A stretch of 64,000 nt of DNA from the NCBI GenBank assembly GCA_902806095.1, contig CADCVF010000030.1:1-64000 (forward strand), in the 5' to 3' direction. The notes under the pieces are model-generated. The model made no database searches, was not told the origin of the DNA, and worked only from the letters and a program-made list of their open reading frames with translations. Within the stretch, counting starts at the first letter, position 1, and each line of letters begins with the position of its first letter. This document shows, one piece after another, positions 38,799 to 48,745 of this stretch. Both the position numbers and the translations under genes were made by a program. Source of the stretch: an uncultured Rubrobacteraceae bacterium (GTDB lineage Bacteria > Actinomycetota > Rubrobacteria > Rubrobacterales > Rubrobacteraceae).

Positions 38799-39218
38799 AT
38801 GAAGATAACCGCTGCTGACCACACCAACTGGCGGGTAAGGGATGTCGAGAGGTCTCTTGGCTTCTACCGCGACGTCCTTGGTCTCGAGCCGTTCGGCCTG
38901 GAGGAGTATGAGCGCGGAGAGCATCCCCTCGTCTCGTTGCGGGTAACGCCCGGGTTCATCTTGCATCTGAGGCCGGACCCCACCTTCGAGGCCGTCTCGA
39001 CCGGGGGCTATGATCACCTCGCCCTGGTGGTCGAGGGTACGAACCTGGATGCGCTGGCCGAACGCCTCAAGGAGGCTGGCGTGGAGATCGAAAGCAGGTC
39101 TGAGAACGTCATAGGCGCAAGAGGATCGGGGGAAGCCCTATACGTGCGGGACCCTGACGGCTACCTGATAGAGCTCAAGCTCTACGATGTAGAGTCCGAG
39201 GTTACTCGAGCCGAATGA
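38799..39218 (+). CDS. VOC family protein (glyoxalase-like)
   Basis: ITAADHTNWRVRDVERSLGFYRDVLGLEPF; VRDPDGYLIELKLYD. Confidence 0.9.
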   Translation: MKITAADHTNWRVRDVERSLGFYRDVLGLEPFGLEEYERGEHPLVSLRVTPGFILHLRPDPTFEAVSTGGYDHLALVVEGTNLDALAERLKEAGVEIESRSENVIGARGSGEALYVRDPDGYLIELKLYDVESEVTRAE

Positions 39219-39265
39219 GCACCGTCGGCACACAAACGACCTAAGACACCGCAAGGAGGTATGCG

Positions 39266-39670
39266 ATGTTCAGCAGCGGAGTATCAGAACTCGTGCTGGT
39301 AGTGAGGGACGTGAGGTCCTCGGCTCGCTTCTACGAGGAGGTGGTTGGTCTGACGCCGGAGAAGGAGGCCGACGACGAGTGGGCCTGGTTCTGGGCCGGG
39401 ACGCCGGGAGAGGCGCAGCGCATAGCCTTGCGCAAGGGGCCTCTGCTCTTCGAGCAACACTCCCCGCGACCCGAAGGTGAGCGCTGGGGAGCCGTGCATT
39501 ACGCCTTCGAGGTTCCCCGGGATAGGCTCGATGATGCCATAGGACACGTGCGAAGCAAGGGTGTTGAGGTGTACGGGCCTGTAAACCTCGATTGGATGGA
39601 CGCCGTCTCGTACTACTTCTACGATCCCGACGCGAACCTCATCGAGTGGTGGTCCAGGAGAGACCGATGA
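39266..39670 (+). CDS. VOC family protein (glyoxalase-like)
   Basis: ELVLVVRDVRSSARFYEEVVGLTPE; FYDPDANLIEWW. Confidence 0.9.
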   Translation: MFSSGVSELVLVVRDVRSSARFYEEVVGLTPEKEADDEWAWFWAGTPGEAQRIALRKGPLLFEQHSPRPEGERWGAVHYAFEVPRDRLDDAIGHVRSKGVEVYGPVNLDWMDAVSYYFYDPDANLIEWWSRRDR

Positions 39671-40050
39671 ATATCTTCACCACGAACGAGATCGAGTACC
39701 TCGGGAGCGGCCTCCTCGGACGCCTCGCAACCGTGGGCCAGGACGGAATCCCGCACATCGCGCCGGTCGGAATGATCTCCTACAACTCACAGCTCGACAC
39801 CATGGACATCCGCGGGCACGACCTGACGAACAGCAAGAAATACCGCGACATTGCGCGCTCCGGGCGTGCCGCCCTAGTCGTGGACGATCTCGCTTCCACA
39901 AAGCCGTGGCGGCCAAGGGGGGTCGAGGTCCGCGGGAGTGCTGAGGCCATCGAGAAGCCTGAGCCTGTGATCCGCATTCACCCGCAGCGCATCGTGTCCT
40001 GGGGTATCGACACCGGCGGTTTCGATCGCAACAGCCGATCCGTCGGATGA
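39667..40050 (+). CDS. PPOX-class F420-dependent/pyridoxamine oxidase-like protein
   Basis: FTTNEIEYLGSGLLGRLATVGQDGIPHIAPVGMISYN; ATGA overlap with VOC gene. Confidence 0.85.
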   Translation: MNIFTTNEIEYLGSGLLGRLATVGQDGIPHIAPVGMISYNSQLDTMDIRGHDLTNSKKYRDIARSGRAALVVDDLASTKPWRPRGVEVRGSAEAIEKPEPVIRIHPQRIVSWGIDTGGFDRNSRSVG

Positions 40051-40112
40051 AGAGCCAGCCGAAGAAGAGGAATGATACAGAGTCAGTTCGAAGGGGATTC
40101 TGCGTTGCTGTC

Positions 40113-40130
40113 ATTCCCGCGCAAGCGGGA
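40113..40130. repeat. ATTCCCGCGCAAGCGGGA palindromic repeat (dRS3-like)
   Basis: Same family as 37781 and 46996. Confidence 0.7.
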
Positions 40131-40363
40131 TCCACAAGCAGGAGAGTGGTGGGTAATTGGCGTACTTCGTCGTGAGGTTGGTATTCACGCGGACTTGGTA
40201 CGAGAGGATCCTACGCCAGAGATTTCCTTCACACATCAAACGCCTCCTTGCGATCCTCGACAATTGAGTTATCGAGCATGACTCTTTAGTATTCTCCTTC
40301 TACGATGACCGTCTTCGGGATCATGGCGAGCACCTCGAGGTCTTTCGGGCCATAAGCGAAGAA

Positions 40364-40421
40364 GCTGAAGTGCTGACAAGCGACAGCCGAAGGCTGGAGC
40401 GTGCTGACTTTCTGAAATGCT
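40364..40421. repeat. Modular repeat, copy D (single arm)
   Basis: GCTGAAGTGCTGACAAGCGACAGCCGAAGGCTGGAGCGTGCTGACTTTCTGAAATGCT. Confidence 0.78.
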
Positions 40422-40435
40422 AAAAGAGGAGCACG

Positions 40436-43400
40436 ATGCCCCGCAAACGCCCCGCCGGCGAAGATCTACGGACGCGAAAAGCAAGGGAGGAGATGATTCA
40501 GGGCCCCTCCGCCATCGACCTTGCCGTCCACGACTTCTCCGTGAAGGCCGTTGGCCTGCCCCTCTTCCGCAGGGAGGAGGACGGGAATCTCTCGCAGGTC
40601 TTGCGGCTGGTGGTGCTGGCCGAATCCGCGGCCGGAGACGTAACGTTCACAGTTTCCGACTGGGATACCACCCTCGATACGGCAAGGGCCAGGATCAACG
40701 AGGGCAGAACCCTCGTGCATCTCTTCGTCCCCGAGGTTTACGAGCCCCGCACGTTTACTCTCAGGGTCGAAGCAGCGGGTGGGGAACCGTTCACGGCAGA
40801 AGTGGAGATCCTTCCCCAGCGCAAATGGTCGGTGTTCCTCGTCCACCATTCGCACCTCGACATTGGCTACACCGACACCCAGAGTTCGGTACTACAGCAT
40901 CACCTGCAGTATCTGGACTCGGTCCTGGATCTCACCTCGGCCACCGACGACTGGCCTGAGGACGCTAAGTTCCGTTGGAACGTGGAAGCCACCTGGCCAC
41001 TGATCCACTGGATAAAGAACCGGCCAGAACGTGACAGGACCAGGTTCTTCGACCGCGTTCGCGAGGGACGCATAGAGATCTGCGCGCTCCCCTTTAGCAT
41101 GCACACGGAAGCGTATTCGATCGACGAACTGGCGCGCCAGCTGCGCTTCGCCGAGGAACTACGCGAGCGCTATGACGTGCCCATACAGACCGCGATGCAG
41201 ACCGACGTGCCAGGGGCGACGATCGGCCTTCTTACTTCCCTGGTGGACGCGGATATCCGCTACCTTTCCGTGGCCCACAACTACGCAGGCCGTTCCGCCC
41301 CGCATCTGGTCGGCGGCCAGGAGCTTACGCGCCCCTTCTACTGGCGCGCCCCCAACGGCAAACGCCTGTTGGTGTGGTATACGGATACGCCGCACGGTAG
41401 CGCGTACATGGAGGGCAACCTGGTCGGCCTGGCGGAGAGTTATCAGGCCACGCTCGAGGCATTGCCTGGCTATCTGTCCGCCCTCGCGGAGCGTCCCTAC
41501 CCGTACCTGGGACGCGGGGAGAGCATCCTCGGATGGACGGGCCTGGACCCCTCCTCCGAGGTGACGAAAGTGCCTTATCCTCACGATGTGCTCCACCTGA
41601 GGGTCCAGGGCGTTTTCTCTGACAACGCCTCTCCGAACATAACACCTGCCGCGGTCGTGCGCGAATGGAACGAGAAGTGGGCCTACCCGCAACTACGCCT
41701 GGCGACCAACAGCGAGTTTTTCACCGCGGCCGAAGAGAAGCTTGCAGGGGATATCGAGACCTACTCAGGAGACTGGACCGACTGGTGGGTCGACGGCATA
41801 GGTTCGGGGGCGCGCCACCTCGGCTTCAACCGTCGTGCCCAGGCTAATGTAAGGACGGCCCAGACCCTGCACACCCTGGCTAATGCGCTCACCGAAGACG
41901 GCGCTGATCCGCGGGATGAGATAGACGAGGCATACGAGAGCATGGCGCTCTTCGATGAGCATACCTGGGGGGCCGCGAATCCCTGGATGGACGGCCTGGA
42001 GAAGAGGGAATCGGGGGCGCTCCAATGGGAGAGGAAGGCGGGTTTCGCGAGGGACGCCTATGAGAGATCCAACGCCCTCGTAAGATCTGGCGTCCACCGC
42101 CTCTCGCACGCCTTCGGGCGGTCCGGCGACTCACTCGCCTCCGTTACCGTCTTCAACCCCAGCCGCTGGGAGCGCACCGACCCGGTCAGCGTGTTCGTGC
42201 CCGAGAGCCGCACCGAACTCCAGTGCCCCCTCACCGTGGTCGATAGTGCCACGCGAGAGCGCGTGCCTTGCGTGGTCGAAGACCAGGAAAACGCCCAGTT
42301 CAGGGTGCGCGGAAGTCGCCTCAGCTTCGTTGCCAGTGATGTTCCGGCCTGCGGCTACAGACGCTACGACCTCGTCGAAGGTGACGAGGAGTACGAGGAG
42401 CCAGTAGCAGGTCACGAGCCTTGCGTAGAGAACGAGTACTATCTGGTGCGCTTCGACCTCGCGAGGGGTCGGGTCACGGAGCTACTCGACAAGACTTCAG
42501 GCCTGAACCTGGTCGACGCAGACGCCCCGTTCGGTTTCAACCAGTACGTGTACGACCGTTACGCCAGCGCCCCGCACTTCAACCACCTCTCCAGCCGCAT
42601 CCAGGCGACCGACCTGTCCTTGCTCGGCGGGCGCTCGGCCGGGGGTCTCGCCGTGGTCACGGAGCGGTCGTCCAACCAGATCTGGGATCGCATAAGCGTC
42701 CGCCTTGTCGACGAGAGGTCCGACATCGTCGAGTCTACGTTGACCCTGTTCCGCGGCGTGCGCAGGCTGGATATCACCAACCGCATCCACAAGGCCGGTA
42801 CTCCCGAGAAGGAGAGCGTATACTTCGCCTTCCCCTTCGACGTCGGGGAACCTTCGATCCACTATGAGATAACAGGGGGGATAGATTCACCCGACGCGCC
42901 GCGCGTTCCTGGCTCGGCCGACCACATGCGGGCGATCCGGCACTGGGTCGGCCTGGAGAACGAGAAGGTCAGGCTGGCGTGGGCCACGATGGAGGCCCCG
43001 CTCGTCCAGTTCGGAAACATCCACCTCCCTTACCTCCCTTTCCCCAAGACCATCGACCCCGAGATCACCAACCCGGCGACCGTATACTCCTGGGCCCTCA
43101 ACAACATCTGGGACACCAACTTCCCTTCGCAACAGCAGGGCGAGATGGAGTTCGGCTACGCGGTCGCCACGGGAGACGATGTGGAAACGACCGAGCTGGG
43201 TATGAGGACCGCGGCGGCCCTGACGACGCCACTACTGGGGGTCCTCTCCGCGCCATCTGCCGGGAACGACCTTCCTGAGCGGGGCAGCTTCTGCTCCGTT
43301 GAACATCCCGCGGTAGATCTCATCGCCCTCATGCCTTCGAGGCGGGGGCACGCCCTCACGGTGATGCTCCAGTCTCTGTCCTCAGAGAGCGAGGAAGTCT

Positions 43401-43558
43401 GCGTCTCGTTCGGGCTGCTCAGTGTCGCCCGGGCCTGGGTGGGGACGCATCTCGAAAAGGACCTGGAAGAGGCGGAGGTCGATGGTGAGAACGTCCGGTT
43501 CTCCGTTCCGGCGGGGAGCCTCGTCTCCCTGGCCGTGGATCTGGAACCTGGGAGGTAG
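40436..43558 (+). CDS. GH38-like glycoside hydrolase (alpha-mannosidase family)
   Basis: VFLVHHSHLDIGYTDTQ; NVEATWPLIHWI; TAMQTDVPGATIGLL; YWRAPNGKRLLVWY. Confidence 0.85.
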   Translation: MPRKRPAGEDLRTRKAREEMIQGPSAIDLAVHDFSVKAVGLPLFRREEDGNLSQVLRLVVLAESAAGDVTFTVSDWDTTLDTARARINEGRTLVHLFVPEVYEPRTFTLRVEAAGGEPFTAEVEILPQRKWSVFLVHHSHLDIGYTDTQSSVLQHHLQYLDSVLDLTSATDDWPEDAKFRWNVEATWPLIHWIKNRPERDRTRFFDRVREGRIEICALPFSMHTEAYSIDELARQLRFAEELRERYDVPIQTAMQTDVPGATIGLLTSLVDADIRYLSVAHNYAGRSAPHLVGGQELTRPFYWRAPNGKRLLVWYTDTPHGSAYMEGNLVGLAESYQATLEALPGYLSALAERPYPYLGRGESILGWTGLDPSSEVTKVPYPHDVLHLRVQGVFSDNASPNITPAAVVREWNEKWAYPQLRLATNSEFFTAAEEKLAGDIETYSGDWTDWWVDGIGSGARHLGFNRRAQANVRTAQTLHTLANALTEDGADPRDEIDEAYESMALFDEHTWGAANPWMDGLEKRESGALQWERKAGFARDAYERSNALVRSGVHRLSHAFGRSGDSLASVTVFNPSRWERTDPVSVFVPESRTELQCPLTVVDSATRERVPCVVEDQENAQFRVRGSRLSFVASDVPACGYRRYDLVEGDEEYEEPVAGHEPCVENEYYLVRFDLARGRVTELLDKTSGLNLVDADAPFGFNQYVYDRYASAPHFNHLSSRIQATDLSLLGGRSAGGLAVVTERSSNQIWDRISVRLVDERSDIVESTLTLFRGVRRLDITNRIHKAGTPEKESVYFAFPFDVGEPSIHYEITGGIDSPDAPRVPGSADHMRAIRHWVGLENEKVRLAWATMEAPLVQFGNIHLPYLPFPKTIDPEITNPATVYSWALNNIWDTNFPSQQQGEMEFGYAVATGDDVETTELGMRTAAALTTPLLGVLSAPSAGNDLPERGSFCSVEHPAVDLIALMPSRRGHALTVMLQSLSSESEEVCVSFGLLSVARAWVGTHLEKDLEEAEVDGENVRFSVPAGSLVSLAVDLEPGR

Positions 43559-43561
43559 CGT

Positions 43562-44359
43562 ATGACGGACGAGGTGCGCGGTAGGGTGGCCATAGTAACC
43601 GGTGGCGGGGCCGGCATCGGGCTCGCGGCCGCAGAGAAGCTGGCGAGGGAGGGGGCCTCCGTCGTGATCTGCAGCGACCGTGAAGATCAAGCCCAGCGGG
43701 CTGCGGACGGGCTGCGCGAAGAGGGCCTCGAAGTCAGGGGGATAAAGGGGGACGTAACCTCCTCTGCTGACATGAAGAGCCTCATCGATTTCGCTGTCGA
43801 GGCCTATGGAGGGGTAGACGTGCTCGTCAATAGCGCAGGGGTCCAGCGCTACGGGAGGGTCACAGAGACCGAGGAAGACGTCTGGGATGAAGTCCTCGAT
43901 GTCAACCTCAAGGGTATATACCTGGCGGCCAGGCACGCCATTCCCGAGATGAGAGAGCGTGGGGGAGGTGCGATCGTCAACGTGTCGAGCGTTCAGGCCA
44001 TAGCCTCGCAGGCAGGAGTGGCGGCCTACACGGCGAGCAAGGGCGGCATCAACGCCCTGACGCGGGCGATGGCCGTCGATCACGCCGAAGAGAACATAAG
44101 GGTCAATGCCGTTTGTCCTGGTTCGGTTGACACGCCGATGCTCAGATGGGCGGCGGATCTCTTCAAGGGGGAGAACACCGTCGAGGCGACGGTCGAAGAC
44201 TGGGGCAGGATGCATCCCCTGGGAAGGGTCGCAAAACCGGAAGAGGTAGCCGAGGTGATCTGCTTCCTCGCCGGCCCGAAGGCGAGCTTTGTAACAGGAG
44301 CGGAGTACATGGTCGACGGAGGTCTGCTCGCGGCCCTCGGAGTACGATTGCCGGAATAG
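43562..44359 (+). CDS. SDR family oxidoreductase
   Basis: VTGGGAGIGLAAAEKLAREG, NSAGV, YTASKGGINALTRAMA. Confidence 0.93.
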   Translation: MTDEVRGRVAIVTGGGAGIGLAAAEKLAREGASVVICSDREDQAQRAADGLREEGLEVRGIKGDVTSSADMKSLIDFAVEAYGGVDVLVNSAGVQRYGRVTETEEDVWDEVLDVNLKGIYLAARHAIPEMRERGGGAIVNVSSVQAIASQAGVAAYTASKGGINALTRAMAVDHAEENIRVNAVCPGSVDTPMLRWAADLFKGENTVEATVEDWGRMHPLGRVAKPEEVAEVICFLAGPKASFVTGAEYMVDGGLLAALGVRLPE

Positions 44360-44392
44360 TCCCGCGGTCGCATAGAGCAAGGGAGAGGAACT

Positions 44393-45252
44393 TTGGAACC
44401 CATACTGCCCCTAGACAGCGCCGAGGTCTTCTTCGACGGCATATTCAGCGAGCCGCGACTCCGCCACCCCGAGGGGATCGCGATCGACGCTGGCGGCGAC
44501 ATCTGGTGCGGGGGAGAGACGGGGGAGATCTACAGGATCTCCGCCGATGGGTCGGGAATCGAGGCCGTTGCCTCTACAGACGGCTTTATTCTCGGCCTGG
44601 CCTTCGATGATGACCAGAACCTCTACGCCTGCGACCAGCGCCACTCCGCGGTGTTCCGCCTCGACACGCGAACAGGAGATCTCGTCCACTTCGCGAACGG
44701 TGGGGGAGGGGATGAGATGCGCATCCCCAACTTTCCCGTGATAGAGGGCTCCAGGAACTGCCTGTACGTCTCTGATAGCTATGAGATCCCGAAGAGAAGG
44801 GACCGGGGATCTGGAGGTTCGACCTGAAGAGCGGCGAAGGAGGGCTCTGGTACGACAGGGCCATGACCTTCGCCAACGGGATGGCCCTCTCTCCCGGCAG
44901 GGATCACCTGTACGTCGCGGAATCTTTCGCCGGCAGAGTGATCCGTATCCCCATAGACGAGAACGGAAACCCGCAAGAAGGCGAACCGTTCGTAGAAGAG
45001 CTCGAGCGTGTGCCCGACGGCCTGGCCTTCGACGTGGCGGACAACCTGTACATCTCTTGCTACGAACCCTCGCGCATCTACGGGGTGAGTCCGGAAGGAG
45101 AGGTACATCTCTTCATCGACGACCCCATAGCACACACCCTGTGCCATCCGACGAACTGTGCGTTTCGGGGCGAAGAGCTCTTCACATCCAACCTGGGCCG
45201 GTGGCACATAACACGCATCGAAGCCCGCTCCGAAGGCCTCCCACTGCCGTGA
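44393..45252 (+). pseudogene. SMP-30/gluconolactonase-like gene interrupted by an apparent 1-nt deletion near 44790
   Basis: First half frame 44393-44827 (HPEGIAIDAGGDIWCGGETGEIYRI), second half frame to 45252 (WRFDLKSGEGGLWYDRAMTFANGMALSPGRDHLYVAES). Confidence 0.8.
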
Positions 45253-45271
45253 AAGCAAAAGGAGACGCCCC

Positions 45272-45994
45272 ATGAGGTTCGTAGTCACCCCGGAAATCTT
45301 CGAGCTGTTCCCTGGCCTCAAACTTCCGGTCGCCGTGGCGGAGGACGTCTCTCCTTCCGCCGACGCGGCGGGGATCGAAGAGCTATGGAGGCAGTCCTGG
45401 GAAGATGCTGCTCGCTCCGCCTCGGATCACGACAATCCCCAGTCTCACCCCCGAGTAGCCGCCTGGCGTACGGCCATGAGTGGGATAGGGATCTCGGGCA
45501 GGAAGTTCCCCAGCTCTATAGAATCCCTGCTGCGACGTGCCTCCAAGGGCGGAGATCCCCCGCGCATCAACCCGCTGGTGGACTTCTACAACGCCGTCTC
45601 CCTGCGGCACGTGGTCCCCACCGGCGGCTTCGATCTGGAGGAGATAGACGAGACATTGGAGCTAAGACTCACCCGCGCGGGAGACGCCTTCTATCCACTG
45701 GACGGCTCTGCTGCGGAGAGCGTCGACCCTGGCGAGGTCGCCTACGCCAGCGGTGCCGAGATCCTGACGCGTCACTTCGTCTACAAACAGTCCCGCAAGG
45801 CGCTCCTCGGCGACTCCACCACCTCGCTCTTCCTGGTCTCCGAGGTACTCGGGGAGGTCGAGGCCGGAGAGGGAGTGGCGAACGCCGTCCTCGAGGACTT
45901 CGCCTGCGGCCTTCAGCGTCACTTCGGCGCGGAGCCGGCGACCTTTATAGTGGAGGAGGGCAGTTCGGAGATCCCTCTCTCCGCTAGACGCTAG
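45272..45994 (+). CDS. B3/B4 tRNA-binding-domain protein (PheT B3/B4-like)
   Basis: NPLVDFYNAVSLRHVVPTGGFDLEEIDETLELRLTRAGDAFYPL. Confidence 0.8.
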   Translation: MRFVVTPEIFELFPGLKLPVAVAEDVSPSADAAGIEELWRQSWEDAARSASDHDNPQSHPRVAAWRTAMSGIGISGRKFPSSIESLLRRASKGGDPPRINPLVDFYNAVSLRHVVPTGGFDLEEIDETLELRLTRAGDAFYPLDGSAAESVDPGEVAYASGAEILTRHFVYKQSRKALLGDSTTSLFLVSEVLGEVEAGEGVANAVLEDFACGLQRHFGAEPATFIVEEGSSEIPLSARR

Positions 45995-46036
45995 ATCCCC
46001 TCCGCAGAAAGGAAAAGCCTCAGCTACAAGGGGACG

Positions 46037-46816
46037 ATGGAACAGGCAACGCGAGTCGCAGCTATCTACGACGTTCACGGCAACCTGCCGGCCCTGGAAG
46101 CGATCCTCTCGGATCTGGGGCGCGTCGAGTCCGACTTGGTTGTGGTCGGGGGAGACGTGGCCTCGGGGCCTATGCCTGTGGAGGTCCTTGATCGCCTCCA
46201 GGAGGTGGGCAATCGCGTGCGCTGGGTGCGTGGCAACGCCGACAGGGAAGTCGTCGCAGCCTATGACGGCGGCCCGCAGGCCATCGAAGCCCTCATGTCC
46301 GACCCGGCCCTGGCTATGGACGGATGGGCGGCCTCCCGAATCGAGAAGCGCCACCGCGACCTTTTGGCCTCCTTCTCCGAGCGCGTTGAGGTTGACATCG
46401 AGGGGATCGGCGCGGTTCTGTTCTGCCACGCCACCCCCAACAGCGACGAGGAGATCGTCACCACGGTGACGCCGGACGGGAGGTTACGCGGGATCCTGGC
46501 CGGGACCGAGCAGGACGTCGTGGTCTGCGGACACGTCCACACGCAGTACGATCGCCGCCTGGACCACAAGCGGGTCGTCAACGCCGGAAGCGTCGGGCTG
46601 CCCTACCAGGGCGAGCCCGTGGGCGCCTTCTGGGCGCTGCTCGGCCCCGAAGGGGTAGAGTTGCGCCGCAGCAACTACGAGCTGCGAGGAGCCGTAGAGG
46701 GGTTCCGCGCCGTCGGCTACCCTGCGGTCGGGGACGTCGCGGAGAGCCTCCTGGAACCGCCCGACCCCGCCTGGGTGGCCGAGCTCTTCGAGCGGCAGGC
46801 CGACGACCGCCCGTGA
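46037..46816 (+). CDS. YfcE/MJ0936-like metallophosphoesterase
   Basis: RVAAIYDVHGNLPALEAILSDL, GGDVASGP, RGNADRE, CGHVHTQYDR, NAGSVGLP. Confidence 0.93.
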   Translation: MEQATRVAAIYDVHGNLPALEAILSDLGRVESDLVVVGGDVASGPMPVEVLDRLQEVGNRVRWVRGNADREVVAAYDGGPQAIEALMSDPALAMDGWAASRIEKRHRDLLASFSERVEVDIEGIGAVLFCHATPNSDEEIVTTVTPDGRLRGILAGTEQDVVVCGHVHTQYDRRLDHKRVVNAGSVGLPYQGEPVGAFWALLGPEGVELRRSNYELRGAVEGFRAVGYPAVGDVAESLLEPPDPAWVAELFERQADDRP

Positions 46817-46995
46817 GAGGGGACGACCCGAAGCCTCTCCCGACGCCCGAACCCGATACCCGTCGGCTTACTCAGGAGTTCGCGAATTCACCTGGAGGTC
46901 GGGAGATCCTATGGTTTATGTCCTGGTTCAGGAGGCTCCACCTTCGTCCGTCAGTTTCCAACATGATGAGCGTCATCCACGCTTCTTCTCTCGTC

Positions 46996-47015
46996 ATTCC
47001 CGCGAAAGCGGGAAT
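46996..47015. repeat. ATTCCCGCGAAAGCGGGAAT palindromic repeat (dRS3-like)
   Basis: 8-bp arms, GAAA loop; shared with 37781 and 40113. Confidence 0.78.
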
Positions 47016-47115
47016 CCACAGCAGCAGGCACTCAGCACCTCCAGATGCGATCTACCGGACTACGTATCACGTGGGGGTCGAGTCTTACGGTCCTTGATCT
47101 CTCCGTAGCTCCACC

Positions 47116-47136
47116 TATAATCTAGACTGACTAGAT
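47116..47136. promoter_or_regulatory. TA promoter -10 (TATAAT) overlapping palindromic operator ATCTAG-ACTGA-CTAGAT
   Basis: 6-bp inverted arms overlapping the -10 box, 25 nt upstream of the antitoxin start. Confidence 0.6.
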
Positions 47137-47160
47137 ATCTATTCGGTGGAGAAGATAGCT

Positions 47161-47409
47161 GTGTCCTGGCAATTACAGGAAGCCAAGCAGAAGTTCAGCG
47201 AGTTGGTGAGGCGCACATTGGAAGAGGGACCGCAGGTAGTTACGAAGCACGGCGAGGAGGTCGTCGTGGTGGTCCCGGTCGAGGAGTTCCGGAGGATGAA
47301 CAATGACGGCGAGAAGATGGACTTCAAGGAGTTCCTGATGAGCGCGCCGGATTTGAGTGTGTTGGATCTGGAACGTCCGAAAGAGTTGCCGCGGGACGTC
47401 GAACTGTAG
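47161..47409 (+). CDS. Phd/YefM family antitoxin
   Basis: SWQLQEAKQKFSELVRRTLEEGPQVVTKHGEEVVVVVPVEEFRR, paralog of 37810. Confidence 0.9.
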   Translation: MSWQLQEAKQKFSELVRRTLEEGPQVVTKHGEEVVVVVPVEEFRRMNNDGEKMDFKEFLMSAPDLSVLDLERPKELPRDVEL

Positions 47410-47413
47410 CGTC

Positions 47414-47830
47414 GTGAGGTACCTGCTTGATACCAATGTGCTCTCGGAGGTGCGCAGGCCAAGAGGAGATGCTAGCGTGAAGCGTTGGATCTCTTCGGTA
47501 CCCACCGAAGACCTCTACCTTAGCGTGCTCACGCTAGGAGAGATCCGACGTGGGATAGTTCTACTCTCTCGAAGAGACCAGACGCAGGCCGATGTCTACG
47601 AGGCCTGGCTCGTCACCGTTCTCCGCGACTACGCGGACCGGGTTCTGCCCGTTGACGCCGAGGCAGCCGAAGAGTGGGGACGCATGAACGTGCCGGACCC
47701 CATCTCGATCGTTGATGGCCTTATGGCTGCAACTGCGAAGGTCAGGAACATGACCTTCGTGACCCGCAACATATCCGACGTCGCGCGAACCGGCGTGCGG
47801 CTGCTCAACCCTTTCGACGCTTCTGAGTAA
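47414..47830 (+). CDS. VapC-type PIN-domain toxin
   Basis: RYLLDTNVLSEVRRP...LSVLTLGEIRRGI...SIVDGLMAATAKVRNMTFVTRNISDVARTGVRLLNPF. Confidence 0.93.
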   Translation: MRYLLDTNVLSEVRRPRGDASVKRWISSVPTEDLYLSVLTLGEIRRGIVLLSRRDQTQADVYEAWLVTVLRDYADRVLPVDAEAAEEWGRMNVPDPISIVDGLMAATAKVRNMTFVTRNISDVARTGVRLLNPFDASE

Positions 47831-47849
47831 GAGTGCCGAGAGATCCACG

Positions 47850-48365
47850 CTACCTCGACCAGCGCTGAGTCAGCGGACCTTCCTTACCGAACAGAGGGTC
47901 CGACTCCGGTAAGGATACATTGCGGATGTTCTCCATAACCTCCGGGCGTTCGCCTTCTTCGCCGGTGCGCAGGTCATAAGATTCTTGTCCGCGCGGGTAG
48001 GCCCCGACGACCGAGAAACCACCGTTCGACCCTTTGTTGCAATGTCCGACCCCGGCCGGTATCACCACCACGTCGCCCGCCTCGACCTCCACCGCCTCGC
48101 CCTCAGGCCCGCCTAACGCGATGCTCGCGGAACCGTCTACCACACAAAGCACCTCATGGGCGTTCGAGTGATAGTGATGATAGGAGAAGACTCCGTCCAC
48201 CCACGCGCCGCCCCAGCCGTTCTCCGCGAGCAGTTCCTTGCAGCGCGAGGAGTCCTGCTCGGAATTGTCGAGCGCTTGCCGGTATACGAGCAGCGGTAGC
48301 CTCGGGTTGTTCGGTATGCGGCCATCGTCTTCGAAGATATATTCTCGTACGTCGGTCTCCTGCAT
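47850..48365 (-). CDS. Cupin-domain protein
   Basis: FSYHHYHSNAHEVLCVVDGSASIALGG...VEAGDVVVIPAGVGHCN. Confidence 0.87.
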   Translation of the reverse strand: MQETDVREYIFEDDGRIPNNPRLPLLVYRQALDNSEQDSSRCKELLAENGWGGAWVDGVFSYHHYHSNAHEVLCVVDGSASIALGGPEGEAVEVEAGDVVVIPAGVGHCNKGSNGGFSVVGAYPRGQESYDLRTGEEGERPEVMENIRNVSLPESDPLFGKEGPLTQRWSR

Positions 48366-48745
48366 CTGGTCCTCCCAACAGTTTGGTTTGAGGTTCTCGG
48401 CGTCTACCCTATGGTAACGGCACGATAAGGCAGACGTCCGATAGGATGACTTTAGGACCGCTCGACGTTGACATGGTCATTGGGACCTCGGTGGGCTGCA
48501 GGTGGAACTCGAATCCTTTCTCGACCGCTGGGGGAAGTAGTGACCGTGCGCGGACTCAGGGCGCGTACCAGCGAGCGCGCGTGCTGCGGGAAGCGGTACC
48601 GCTCTTCGTACGATCGAAGTCGATGCTTCTCCTGACTTTGAAGGACTGACCCATTATCTAGATGAGGAGTTGCAGTGACTTGATCGCCAACTCGAAGAGC
48701 AGTGCTACATTGATAAGATGCAAGGGCAGTCGCTAATATAAACGT

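Noticed and set aside
40285-40366. Minus-strand stretch reading ...YGPKDLEVLAMIPKTVIVEGEY*, possible gene remnant next to repeat copy D
   Set aside because: Too short and not recognised; cannot distinguish remnant from chance.
48446-48649. 67-aa ORF upstream of the HNH gene
   Set aside because: No recognisable motif or strong RBS; possibly degraded sequence, insufficient support.
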